In this document: positions 8,192 to 16,268 of the stretch, in pieces
Position numbering within the stretch: the first letter of the stretch is position 1
Layout of the letters: the number at the start of each line of letters is the position of its first letter
From: 62-47 sp049647485
Lineage (GTDB): Bacteria > Pseudomonadota > Alphaproteobacteria > Rhizobiales > Xanthobacteraceae
DNA length: 26,008 nt
NCBI GenBank assembly: GCA_049647485.1
Contig: JBARXT010000210.1
Location: 1 to 26,008 of the forward strand
Reading direction: 5' to 3'
The notes under the pieces: generated by a model
The model's input: only the letters and a program-made list of their open reading frames with translations
Databases searched by the model: none
What the model was told of the DNA's origin: nothing
Translations under genes and position numbers: made by a program

Positions 8192-9297
8192 CCGCTTACA
8201 TCGCGCGCCGCCTGTTGTTGATGATCCCGACCTTGCTCGGCATCCTGTTCGTCTCCTTCGTCGTGGTGCAGTTCGCGCCGGGCGGGCCGGTGGAGCGCGT
8301 CATCGCGCAACTAAGCGGAGCCGACACCGGCGGCAGTTCGCGCATCTCCGGATCGTCCGGTGGCGACTTCGGCGCGCGCACCCAGGTGGGCGCGTCCGGC
8401 GACGCGGTGAATTCGAAATATCGCGGCGCGCAGGGGCTCGATCCCGCCTTCATCAAGAGCCTCGAGAAGCAGTTCGGATTCGACAAGCCTGCGCCGGAAC
8501 GCTTCGCGCTGATGCTGTGGGACTATATGCGCTTCGATTTCGGCAAGAGCTATTTCCGCGATGTCAGCGTGTTGCAACTGATCAAGGAAAAGCTTCCGGT
8601 CTCGATCTCGCTCGGCGTCTGGATGACGCTGATCACCTATCTGATCTCGATCCCGCTTGGCATCCGCAAGGCGGTGGCGGACGGCACGCGCTTCGATGTC
8701 TGGACCTCGGGCGTCATCATCGTCGGCTTCGCCATTCCGGGATTTCTGTTCGCGATCCTGCTGATCATCCTGTTCGCCGGCGGTTCGTTCCTAGACTGGT
8801 TCCCGTTGCGCGGGCTCACCTCCGACGGCTGGTCGCAATTCCCGTGGTACTGGAAGATCGTCGATTACTTCTGGCACCTCACGCTGCCGCTGATCTCGAT
8901 GATCCTCGGCGCGTTCGCGACGATGACGCTGCTGACCAAGAATTCGTTTCTCGACGAAATCCGCAAGCAGTATGTGATGACGGCGCGGGCCAAGGGCTGC
9001 ACCGAGCGGCAGGTGCTCTACAACCACATCTTCCGCAACGCCATGCTGATCGTGATCGCCGGCTTCCCCGGCGCGTTCATCCACGCCTTCTTCTCCGGCT
9101 CGTTGTTGATCGAAACCATCTTCTCGCTGGATGGACTCGGCCTGCTCGGCTTCGAGAGCGTGCTCAACCGCGACTATCCGGTGGTGTTCGGTACGCTGTT
9201 CATTTTCTCGCTGGTCGGCCTCGTGGTGAACCTCGCCTCCGATCTTACCTATATGTGGATCGATCCGCGGATCGATTTCGAGGCGCGGGAGGTGTGA
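8188..9297 (+). CDS. yejB: Yej oligopeptide/microcin C ABC transporter permease YejB
   Basis: Inner-membrane permease subunit of 369 residues, close to the length of E. coli YejB. The N-terminal membrane segment (about 8-30, with PTLLGILFVSFVVVQFAPGG) is the conserved opening of DppB/OppB-type permeases. It is followed by a periplasmic insertion of about 100 residues that is longer than in DppB and typical of YejB. The membrane core occupies about 135-360. The EAA loop that docks to the ATPase is at about 262-287 (YVMTARAKGCTERQVLYNH). The start overlaps the stop of the upstream binding protein as ATGA, and the stop overlaps the yejE start as TGATG. Confidence 0.95.
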   Translation: MTAYIARRLLLMIPTLLGILFVSFVVVQFAPGGPVERVIAQLSGADTGGSSRISGSSGGDFGARTQVGASGDAVNSKYRGAQGLDPAFIKSLEKQFGFDKPAPERFALMLWDYMRFDFGKSYFRDVSVLQLIKEKLPVSISLGVWMTLITYLISIPLGIRKAVADGTRFDVWTSGVIIVGFAIPGFLFAILLIILFAGGSFLDWFPLRGLTSDGWSQFPWYWKIVDYFWHLTLPLISMILGAFATMTLLTKNSFLDEIRKQYVMTARAKGCTERQVLYNHIFRNAMLIVIAGFPGAFIHAFFSGSLLIETIFSLDGLGLLGFESVLNRDYPVVFGTLFIFSLVGLVVNLASDLTYMWIDPRIDFEAREV

Positions 9298-10475
9298 TGT
9301 CGCTTCCCGCCCGCGAGCCCATTGAGACGACCACCGTGGCCCCGCTCGGCGACGTTGTGCCGCCGTCGCGTCGGCCGCTGTCGCTGTCGCCCATCAACCG
9401 CCGCCGCTGGCAGAACTTCAAGGCCAATCGGCGTGGCTACTGGTCGTTGTGGATCTTCTCGGTGCTGTTCGTCCTCTCGCTGTTCGCCGAACTGATCGCC
9501 AACGACCGGCCGTTCTTCATCGAATATGACGGCCATTGGTACTGGCCCGCCTTCGTCACCTATTCGGAGACGACGTTCGGCGGCGATTTCGAGACCGCGG
9601 CCGATTATCGCGATCCTTATCTGAAGAAGCAGATCGCGGAGAAGGGCGGCACCGTGCTGTGGCCGCTGATCCGTTATTCCTACGATACCCACAATCTCGA
9701 TCTGCCGACGCCGGCGCCGTCGAAGCCGACATGGATGCTGACCGAAGCGGAATGCAAGAGCGTGGTCGAGAAGAAGGGCGTGAGCGGCTGCCGCGATCTC
9801 GAATACAACTGGCTCGGTACCGACGATCAGGGCCGCGACGTGGTGGCGCGGCTGATCTACGGCTTCCGCATCTCGGTGCTGTTCGGCCTCTGTCTCACCA
9901 TCGTCTCGTCGGTGATCGGCATCGCCGCCGGCGGCGTGCAGGGCTATTTCGGCGGCTGGGTCGACCTCGGTTTCCAGCGCTTCATCGAGGTGTGGACCGC
10001 GATCCCCTCGCTCTATCTGCTCTTGATCCTGTCGTCGATCCTGGTGCCCGGCTTTTTCGTGTTGCTCGGCACGTTGTTGCTGTTCTCATGGGTGTCGCTG
10101 GTGGGGCTGGTGCGCGCGGAGTTTCTGCGCGGCCGTAACTTCGAATACATCCAGGCAGCGCGCGCGCTCGGCGTTTCCAACAAGGTCATCATGTTCCGCC
10201 ATCTGCTGCCGAACGCGATGGTGGCGACCATGACCTTCCTGCCGTTCATCGTCTCCTCCTCAGTGATGACGCTGACGGCGCTCGACTTCCTCGGCTTCGG
10301 CCTGCCGCCCGGTTCGCCCTCGCTCGGCGAGATGCTGTCGCAGGCCAAGGCCAACGTGCAGGCCCCGTGGCTCGGCTTCACCGGCTTCTTCTCGCTGGCG
10401 ATCATGCTGTCGCTGCTGATCTTCATCGGCGAAGCGGTGCGTGATGCCTTCGACCCGCGCAAGACGTTCAGTTGA
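9297..10475 (+). CDS. yejE: Yej oligopeptide/microcin C ABC transporter permease YejE
   Basis: Second permease subunit, 392 residues from the ATG that overlaps the yejB stop. A cytoplasmic N-terminus of about 48 residues leads into the first membrane segment (about 49-68). A long periplasmic insertion follows, as in E. coli YejE. The conserved LGTDDQGRDVVARLIYG motif of DppC/OppC-type permeases then precedes the remaining membrane helices. The EAA loop reads EYIQAARALGVSNKVIMFRH. The frame stays open far upstream inside yejB, but only the ATG at 9297 fits the coupling seen across the operon and the known family N-terminus. It forms the pore with YejB. Confidence 0.95.
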   Translation: MSLPAREPIETTTVAPLGDVVPPSRRPLSLSPINRRRWQNFKANRRGYWSLWIFSVLFVLSLFAELIANDRPFFIEYDGHWYWPAFVTYSETTFGGDFETAADYRDPYLKKQIAEKGGTVLWPLIRYSYDTHNLDLPTPAPSKPTWMLTEAECKSVVEKKGVSGCRDLEYNWLGTDDQGRDVVARLIYGFRISVLFGLCLTIVSSVIGIAAGGVQGYFGGWVDLGFQRFIEVWTAIPSLYLLLILSSILVPGFFVLLGTLLLFSWVSLVGLVRAEFLRGRNFEYIQAARALGVSNKVIMFRHLLPNAMVATMTFLPFIVSSSVMTLTALDFLGFGLPPGSPSLGEMLSQAKANVQAPWLGFTGFFSLAIMLSLLIFIGEAVRDAFDPRKTFS

Positions 10476-10486
10476 GGGGGCGCGGG

Positions 10487-12127
10487 ATGGACGCGATCAA
10501 CCAGCCGCTGCTCGATATCCGCGATCTCTCGGTCGCGTTCGGGGCGGGTGACCGCGCGACGCTTGCGGTCGACCGCATCTCCTACAGCATGCGGCGCGGC
10601 GAGTGCGTGGCGCTGGTCGGCGAATCCGGCTCCGGCAAGTCGGTCAGCGCGCTGTCGATCCTGAAACTGCTGCCGTATCCCAGCGCGTCGCATCCCTCGG
10701 GCACGATCCGCTTCAAGGGGCAGGACCTGCTGACGATGTCGGAGCGCGAAATGCGCGGCATTCGCGGCAACGACATATCGATCATCTTTCAGGAGCCGAT
10801 GACCTCGCTCAATCCGCTCCACACCATCGAGGCGCAGATCGCGGAAATCCTGCAACTGCACACCACGCTGCGCGGCGGCGCGATCCGCGCGCGGGTGCTG
10901 GAACTGTTGACGCAGGTGGGCATTCCCGAACCGGAGACGCGGCTCGGCAGCTACCCACATCAACTCTCCGGCGGGCAGCGCCAGCGCGTGATGATCGCGA
11001 TGGCGCTCGCCAACGAGCCTGACCTGTTGATTGCCGACGAGCCGACCACCGCGCTCGACGTCACCGTGCAGGCGCAAATCCTGCAACTGCTGGCGGACAT
11101 TCGCGCCCGGCTCGGCATGAGCATGCTGTTCATCACCCACGATCTCGGCATCGTGCGCCGCATCGCCGACGTGGTCTGCGTGATGAACAAGGGCAAGATC
11201 GTCGAGCAGGGGCCGGTGGAACAGGTGTTCACCGCGCCTCAGCATCCCTACACCAGGGCGCTGCTCGCGGCCGAGCCGAAGCCGGACCCCGCGCCGCCAC
11301 AGCACGACGCGCCGGTGGTGATGCAGGCGAGCGACCTCAAGGTGTGGTTTCCGATCAAGCGCGGGCTGTTGCGCAAGACCGTCGGTCACATCAAGGCGGT
11401 GGACGGCGTGTCGCTGGCAGTGCGGCGCGGCGAGACGCTGGGCGTGGTCGGCGAGTCCGGTTCCGGCAAGACCACGCTTGGGCTCGCGCTGCTGCGGCTG
11501 ATTTCGTCCGACGGTCCCATCGTGTTTCTCGGCAACAACATTCAGGGCCTGCGCTTCAAGGCGATGCGGCCGTTCCGCCGCGACATGCAGATCGTGTTTC
11601 AGGACCCGTTCGGTTCGCTCAGTCCGCGCATGTCGGTGGGCGACATCATCGCCGAAGGCTTGAGCGTGCATCAGCCGCAACTCTCGCAGGAGCAACGCGA
11701 GGCACGGGTGGTGAAGGCGCTGGTCGATGCCGGGCTCGATCCGGCGACGCGCTTCCGCTATCCGCACGAATTCTCCGGCGGCCAGCGCCAGCGCATCAGC
11801 ATCGCGCGCGCCGTGGTGCTGGAGCCGAGCTTCGTCGTGCTGGACGAGCCGACCAGCGCGCTCGACATGCTGTTGCAGGCGCAGATGGTCGATCTGCTGC
11901 GCGACCTGCAACGCAAGCGCGATCTCACCTACATGTTCATCTCGCACGACCTGCGCGTGGTGGCGTCATTGGCGAGCCACCTCATCGTGATGCGTCACGG
12001 CAAGGTGGTGGAGGAGGGGCCGGCGTCGGACCTGTTCAAGAATCCGAAGACGGATTACACCCGTGCGCTGTTCGCCGCCGCGTTCCGGCTGGAAACCGCG
12101 AACGGTGTGGACGACGTCGATGGTTGA
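10487..12127 (+). CDS. yejF: Yej ABC transporter ATP-binding protein YejF (two fused ATPase domains)
   Basis: This 546-residue ATPase powers the YejB/YejE importer. Two complete ABC domains lie in tandem. The first has Walker A GESGSGKS at about 45-52, the signature LSGGQRQR near 160 and a Walker B ending DEPTTALD. The second has GESGSGKTT at 322-330, FSGGQRQR, and DEPTSALD. Both sites keep all catalytic elements. I chose the ATG at 10487 because AGGGGG lies six bases upstream. A TTG at 10472 in the same frame would add five residues and overlap the yejE stop. The C-terminus of each domain carries the oligopeptide/dipeptide ATPase extension (for example QHPYTRALLAAEP after the first). Confidence 0.95.
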   Translation: MDAINQPLLDIRDLSVAFGAGDRATLAVDRISYSMRRGECVALVGESGSGKSVSALSILKLLPYPSASHPSGTIRFKGQDLLTMSEREMRGIRGNDISIIFQEPMTSLNPLHTIEAQIAEILQLHTTLRGGAIRARVLELLTQVGIPEPETRLGSYPHQLSGGQRQRVMIAMALANEPDLLIADEPTTALDVTVQAQILQLLADIRARLGMSMLFITHDLGIVRRIADVVCVMNKGKIVEQGPVEQVFTAPQHPYTRALLAAEPKPDPAPPQHDAPVVMQASDLKVWFPIKRGLLRKTVGHIKAVDGVSLAVRRGETLGVVGESGSGKTTLGLALLRLISSDGPIVFLGNNIQGLRFKAMRPFRRDMQIVFQDPFGSLSPRMSVGDIIAEGLSVHQPQLSQEQREARVVKALVDAGLDPATRFRYPHEFSGGQRQRISIARAVVLEPSFVVLDEPTSALDMLLQAQMVDLLRDLQRKRDLTYMFISHDLRVVASLASHLIVMRHGKVVEEGPASDLFKNPKTDYTRALFAAAFRLETANGVDDVDG

Positions 12128-12785
12128 ACGCGACGACGCAGACCCAATCGCGGATCGTCCACTTGCCGTGGATCTGTCGGCGCCGCATTCGCTCTGCGAC
12201 GACGGCTTCCGGCCCTACGAGCGCTACACGTTGCAACTGCCGTTGCCCGACGGCGAGACGCTGACGCAGCGCCGCGACATCCTGCGCGGCGGTCGCGTCG
12301 CCGGGGTGCTGCCGGTCGATCTCGCGCGGGAGCGTATCGTGCTGCTGCGCCAGTTTCGCCTCACCGCGCATCTCGCCACCGGCAACGGCGACATGATCGA
12401 GATCGTCGCCGGCCGCGTCGATGCCGGCGAGAGCGAGGCCGACGCCGCGCGGCGCGAATGCAATGAGGAAATCGGCGTCGCGCCGGACGCGCTGGTGCGG
12501 CTTTACAGCGTGCTGCCGACGCCGGGGCTGACCGATGAACTGGTGATGAGCTTCGTCGGCTTCGTCGATTCCGCGCGCGTTGCGGCGAATGGCGGATTGG
12601 CCGACGAGACCGAGCATATCGAAACGCTGGTGGTATCGATCGACGATGCGCTTGCCGCGTTGCGGAGCGGACGGATTTTCAACGCGCTGACGGTCTCGGC
12701 GCTGCAATGGCTGGCGCTCAATCGTGCGCAGTTGCAGGCGTTGCATGATGAAGCAATCAAGGCGGGCGGCGTGACGCAGGGGTAG
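12120..12785 (+). CDS. Nudix hydrolase (ADP-ribose pyrophosphatase-like)
   Basis: This is a 221-residue cytoplasmic hydrolase with a complete Nudix box at about 98-120: Gly98, then Glu104, then the REC-NEE-IG core, matching Gx5Ex7REUxEExGU. The flanking fold, with LLRQFR before the box and an ELVMSFVGF strand after it, resembles ADP-ribose or nucleotide-sugar diphosphatases (NudF/NudE type). The substrate cannot be fixed from motifs alone. The ATG at 12120 overlaps the last eight bases of yejF, so it is probably the last gene of the yej operon. Frames open further upstream lie inside yejF. A link to recycling of nucleotide-linked or peptide products imported by Yej is possible but unproven. 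Confidence 0.88.
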   Translation: MVERDDADPIADRPLAVDLSAPHSLCDDGFRPYERYTLQLPLPDGETLTQRRDILRGGRVAGVLPVDLARERIVLLRQFRLTAHLATGNGDMIEIVAGRVDAGESEADAARRECNEEIGVAPDALVRLYSVLPTPGLTDELVMSFVGFVDSARVAANGGLADETEHIETLVVSIDDALAALRSGRIFNALTVSALQWLALNRAQLQALHDEAIKAGGVTQG

Positions 12786-12793
12786 GCGATTCG

Positions 12794-12913
12794 GTCATCC
12801 TGAGGTGCGAGCGAAGCGAGCCTCGAAGGATGCGGCTATGTGGCAAGATTTTCCATACTACGGGTGCCACCCTTCGAGGGCGTCGCTGCGGGCCGCCGCC
12901 TCAGGGTGAGGAC
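12794..12913. repeat. Inverted-repeat intergenic element, related to the one at 6021-6185
   Basis: The interval between the convergent Nudix and NlpC/P60 genes is almost filled by this element. An inner pair of arms, 12821-12832 and 12868-12879, is complementary at 11 of 12 positions. The left end (12794-12811) and the right end (12899-12913) are imperfect inverted copies. The string GAGGTGCGAG and the string GAGCCTCGAAGG are shared with the copy inside the yej operon. It could fold as a bidirectional transcript end for the two converging genes. Confidence 0.7.
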
Positions 12914-12937
12914 GATCCGCTCGGCAACGTTGTCCTT

Positions 12938-13780
12938 CTACAGTCGTTTGATCCGCCGCACCGGACTTCCCGCCGCCGCGATGCGGGCGACGGCGTCACG
13001 CGTGGATTCGATCGCGGTCGCCATGTGATGCGCATTGGCGTGCAACAGGGTCGAGGCGTCGCGTGCGATGGCGACGTGGCCTTTCCAGAACACCAGATCG
13101 CCGCGCTGGAGCTTGGTGATTTGCGCCAGCGGCGCGTCGCTGCCCAAGCTTTCTTCCTGCATGTCGCTGTCGCGCGGCGCGCGGATGCCGCTGGCGGCGA
13201 GCGATACCTGCACCAGGCCGGAGCAGTCGATGCCGAGGCTCGACTTGCCGCCCCACAGATACGGCGTGCCGACGAAGCGCTCCGCCACCGCGACGAAATC
13301 AGGTTCGAACTGATCGAGCGGCGCGAGATGTTGCGCCGGCAGATAGCCGCGATCATGCGTGATCGCGAAATTTGCTTCGATGCGCGCCACCGGAATCGTC
13401 GTGCCGAGCGCCAGCGCCGCGCGCGGCGGCAGCTTGATCGAAGGACCGGGAAAGACCAGCGTGCGTAGCGCCGTCACCTTGTGGGTCGGCTGCGGGCCCG
13501 GCGTGCCGAGTACGCGTTCTGGCAACCAGCCGACATAGCCGTCCGACTCCAGTTGCCCCCACGCCCAGCCGGATTCGATGCGGTCGTAGATGGTGACGCG
13601 CTCGCCCTTCAGGGCTTGCGTTTGCAGCATCGCGTCGGCGCGTGGCGCCTCGCGCAGCGGCGCGAGCGGAGCGATGACCTCGACGGTTTCGCCGTCAACG
13701 AAGCGCGCGGCGCTCACCTTGCCTTCGAGGTAGCGCGCGGCGAGGTCCGGCCGTGCCGGGGTCAGGCGTGGATCATCCAT
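12938..13780 (-). CDS. NlpC/P60 (C40) cell-wall peptidase with N-terminal SH3 domain
   Basis: A 280-residue cysteine peptidase of the dipeptidyl-peptidase VI / YkfC type, which cuts gamma-D-Glu-diamino acid bonds in murein peptides. A bacterial SH3 domain covers about 30-95 (LREAPRADA, then GWAWGQL-SDGYVGWLP), and a second SH3-like segment lies near 100-155. The catalytic domain follows, with Cys186 in GIDCSGLVQ, His235 in GHVAIA and His247 as the third residue. These spacings fit the family. No signal peptide is visible at the N-terminus (MDDPRLTPARPD), so it probably acts in the cytoplasm on imported peptides. It overlaps the M17 aminopeptidase gene by eight bases and follows it in one transcript. 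Confidence 0.92.
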   Translation of the reverse strand: MDDPRLTPARPDLAARYLEGKVSAARFVDGETVEVIAPLAPLREAPRADAMLQTQALKGERVTIYDRIESGWAWGQLESDGYVGWLPERVLGTPGPQPTHKVTALRTLVFPGPSIKLPPRAALALGTTIPVARIEANFAITHDRGYLPAQHLAPLDQFEPDFVAVAERFVGTPYLWGGKSSLGIDCSGLVQVSLAASGIRAPRDSDMQEESLGSDAPLAQITKLQRGDLVFWKGHVAIARDASTLLHANAHHMATAIESTRDAVARIAAAGSPVRRIKRL

Positions 13781-15155
13781 AGCGTTGGCTCAGCAGGCGG
13801 AAGATGGCGCGCGCGGCCTGGCACTCGCCGCCTTCGGGCCGCGCGGGCTTCGCGCTTGGTGTCCAACCATAGATATCGACATGCAGCCAGCTTTTCGCGT
13901 GCTCGACGAAGCGTTGCAGGAACAGCGCGCAGGTGATGGAGCCGGCAAAGCCGTTCGACGGCGCGTTGTTGAGATCGGCGACTTTCGAATCGAGCCATGC
14001 ATCGTAGGCCGGCCACAACGGCATCCGCCACAGCGGATCGCGTTCGACGCGGGCGCATTGCGCGGCCTCGGCGGCGAGCGCCTCGTCATTGGTGTAGAAT
14101 GGCGGCAGGTCGGGACCGAGCGCGACGCGCGCTGCGCCGGTGAGCGTGCCGAGGTCGATCAGGAGGTCGGGCTTCTCCTCGTCCGCCAGCGCCAGCGCGT
14201 CGGCCAGCACCAGGCGGCCTTCGGCGTCGGTGTTGCCGATCTCGACGCTGAAACCCTTGCGCGAGGGGAATACGTCGAGCGGGCGAAACGCGTTGCCGGC
14301 GACGGAATTCTCCACCGCCGGAATCAGCACGCGCAATCGCACCTTCAACCCCGAATCCATGATCATCGACGCCAGCGCCAGCACGTTGGCGGCGCCGCCC
14401 ATGTCCTTCTTCATGATCAGCATGCCGGACGCGCTCTTGAGATCGACACCGCCGGTGTCGAAGCAGACGCCCTTGCCGACCAGCGTCACTTTCGGGTGGA
14501 CGGTATCGCCCCACGAGAAATCGATCAGCCGCGGCGCGCGCGGCGAGGCCATGCCGACCGCGTGGATCAGCGGAAAATTCTTTTGCAGCAGGTCGTCGCC
14601 GATGACGCAGTTGAAACTGGTGTCGTAGCCGGATGCGAGGTCGCGCGCGGCGGCTTCCAGTTCCGCCGGGCCCATGTCGTTGGCAGGGGTGTTGATGAGG
14701 TCGCGCGCCAACCGGGCGGCGTTCGCGATGCGCGAGATGTCGTCGATGTCGACGCCGTCGGGCGGCACCAGTCGTACGTTGGGGGCCTCGCTCTTGCGGT
14801 AGCGCGCGAAGCGATAACTGCCGAGCGCGAAAGCGAGAGCGGCGAGGCGGGCATCATGCGGCGCATTGGCGAAGCGATAGACGCCCGGCGGCAGCAGCCC
14901 CGGCAACTGGCCGGGGCGGAACGGGTCGTGTTTCGGGCTCGATGCGTCGTCCAATCCGAACAACACCGCCTCGATCGCACCGCTCGTCGCCGGCAGCACC
15001 AGACAAGCGCCCGCCTTGGCCTTGAAGCCCTGTGCTTGCGCGAAGCGTCGTGCCGCGTCGCCGAGTTGGGCGGTCACCGCATCCCAGTTCGATGGCGTGA
15101 CGAAATGGATCGGGATCGCGGTGGTGGAGGAAGCAGTCTCGAATGCGGCGTGCAT
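13773..15155 (-). CDS. Leucyl aminopeptidase family protein (M17)
   Basis: A 460-residue cytoplasmic metallo-aminopeptidase that removes N-terminal residues from peptides. The M17 catalytic residues are all present: Lys228 in VGKGVCFDTGG, Asp233, Lys240, Asp251 in KKDMGG, and Asp310 / Glu312 / Arg314 in the signature NTDAEGRL. The N-terminal third is the less conserved non-catalytic domain. It is shorter than E. coli PepA (about 500) and resembles the alphaproteobacterial branch often annotated only as 'leucyl aminopeptidase family'. The gene is divergent from tadD and begins an apparent two-gene unit with the C40 peptidase, which suggests joint degradation of short peptides, perhaps those imported by the Yej system. 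Confidence 0.93.
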   Translation of the reverse strand: MHAAFETASSTTAIPIHFVTPSNWDAVTAQLGDAARRFAQAQGFKAKAGACLVLPATSGAIEAVLFGLDDASSPKHDPFRPGQLPGLLPPGVYRFANAPHDARLAALAFALGSYRFARYRKSEAPNVRLVPPDGVDIDDISRIANAARLARDLINTPANDMGPAELEAAARDLASGYDTSFNCVIGDDLLQKNFPLIHAVGMASPRAPRLIDFSWGDTVHPKVTLVGKGVCFDTGGVDLKSASGMLIMKKDMGGAANVLALASMIMDSGLKVRLRVLIPAVENSVAGNAFRPLDVFPSRKGFSVEIGNTDAEGRLVLADALALADEEKPDLLIDLGTLTGAARVALGPDLPPFYTNDEALAAEAAQCARVERDPLWRMPLWPAYDAWLDSKVADLNNAPSNGFAGSITCALFLQRFVEHAKSWLHVDIYGWTPSAKPARPEGGECQAARAIFRLLSQRYG

Positions 15156-15182
15156 GCTCGTCTCGCTGGCGTCAGCGGCGGG

Positions 15183-15205
15183 GTTAACCGCTCATTAGGG
15201 TTAAC
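15183..15205. promoter_or_regulatory. Candidate operator: inverted GTTAACC repeat containing a CtrA-like site
   Basis: GTTAACC at 15183-15189 and its exact complement at 15199-15205 are separated by nine bases. Within it, 15184-15198 reads TTAA-N7-TTAG, one base off the CtrA consensus TTAA-N7-TTAA. It sits in the divergent region between the M17 aminopeptidase gene (start 15155) and tadD (start 15266), so it could control either. The match was found by eye and no statistics were done. Confidence 0.4.
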
Positions 15206-15265
15206 AGTCTATTGAGGGATGCCAACCGGGGTATTCATCTTCCTGCATTGACGGGTTTATCGGCC

Positions 15266-16069
15266 ATGCGTCAACAGCCTTCTACGTTCCGCTGGATGGG
15301 GTCGGTGACCGCCGCGGCCTTGCTGTCGCTCGGACTTGCCGGGTGCCAGACCACAGGGCTGTCGGACATCACCGGCGCGCTCGGCAGCCGCGCCGAGGCA
15401 CGCGCCGATGCCGACCCGCATCGCGCGGTCGAGATCGCCGGCGAGCGTTACCGCGCCAACCCCAAGAGTTCTGAGGCCGCGATGCGTTTCGGCCAGGCGT
15501 TGCGCAAGGCCGGTCAGCGCGCGCAGGCGGTGGCCGTGCTGGAACAGGCGTCGATGATTCATCCGACCGATCGGCCGCTGCTCGGCCTTTACGGCAAGGC
15601 GCTGGTCGATAACGGCGACTTCCAGAAGGCGTTCGATATTCTCGGTCGCGCCCACACGCCGGCCAATCCGGACTGGCGCATCCTGTCGGTGCAGGGTACC
15701 GCGCTCGATCAACTCGGCCGTCACGACGAGGCGCGTCGCTACTATGCGAGCGCCTTGAAGATCGCGCCGGAGGAACCCTCGGTGTTGTCGAACCTCGGCA
15801 TGTCCTACGTTCTCACCAAGAAACTGCCGCAGGCCGAGCAGACGTTGCGCCGCGCCTATGCGCGGCCGGGTGCCGGTCCGCGCGTGCGCCAGAACCTCGC
15901 GCTGGTGGTGGGCCTGCAAGGGCGTTTCGCCGAGGCCGAAAGCATCGTCAAGGCCGACCTGCCGGCGGATGAAGCCGCCGCCAATGTCGCTTACCTCAAG
16001 CAGATGCTGAACGGACGCCAGCAGCCCCGCGTGGGCGAAGCAGTGACCGGTTCGCGACGGCAGTCGTGA
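15266..16069 (+). CDS. tadD: TadD-like TPR lipoprotein (Flp pilus assembly)
   Basis: A 267-residue lipoprotein with a signal peptide ending in the lipobox LAGC (Cys27), followed by tetratricopeptide repeats over about 65-235, for example PEEPSVLSNLGMSYVLTKKL. TadD proteins are outer-membrane-associated and help secretin assembly, as in other tad loci. I chose the ATG at 15266 because it puts the lipobox at the normal distance; a TTG at 15212 in the same frame would add 18 residues before the signal peptide. It lies on the strand opposite to tadC and converges on it, so it is transcribed separately from the rest of the locus. The assignment to TadD rests on the lipobox, the TPRs and the neighbourhood. 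Confidence 0.85.
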   Translation: MRQQPSTFRWMGSVTAAALLSLGLAGCQTTGLSDITGALGSRAEARADADPHRAVEIAGERYRANPKSSEAAMRFGQALRKAGQRAQAVAVLEQASMIHPTDRPLLGLYGKALVDNGDFQKAFDILGRAHTPANPDWRILSVQGTALDQLGRHDEARRYYASALKIAPEEPSVLSNLGMSYVLTKKLPQAEQTLRRAYARPGAGPRVRQNLALVVGLQGRFAEAESIVKADLPADEAAANVAYLKQMLNGRQQPRVGEAVTGSRRQS

Positions 16070-16123
16070 CGTATCGGACAAGCCTTTCACGTGCGCTTGA
16101 TGAGACGTACGTAAGATACATCG

Positions 16124-16174
16124 TCCGCGAGCGAAGCGACGCCGTTCTTCGAACGGCTATGCCCGGCCATGACG
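16124..16174. repeat. Dispersed intergenic repeat with hairpin, between tadD and tadC
   Basis: The stretch contains a perfect 7-bp stem with a 3-base loop (16141-16147 paired with 16151-16157), preceded by GCGAGCGAAGCGAC and followed by GCCCGGCCATGACGC. From memory, this combination recurs between genes in Bradyrhizobium and Rhodopseudomonas. It lies between two converging genes and may serve as a shared transcript end, although it has no T-run. The rest of the 199-base gap shows nothing else I can name. Confidence 0.55.
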
Positions 16175-16268
16175 CATTCCGATGGGAGAGGAGCAATCGC
16201 CGCGCTTCCCGCTCTCGAATTTGCAGGCCGACGTTGTCTCGCGTCGATCGCCGTTGAGCGGGCGCCGC

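Noticed and set aside
8517..9296. Upstream extension of the yejE frame into yejB
   Set aside because: The upstream part is Arg/Ala/His-rich and overlaps yejB in another frame. The ATG at 9297 gives the normal YejE N-terminus and couples to the yejB stop.
10013..11947. A 644-codon minus-strand frame opposite yejE and yejF
   Set aside because: Low-complexity Arg/His/Leu-rich translation with no motif. The plus strand carries complete ABC transporter genes.
13785..15215. A 476-codon plus-strand frame opposite the M17 aminopeptidase
   Set aside because: The catalytic motifs of M17 are all intact on the minus strand, and the plus-strand frame has none.
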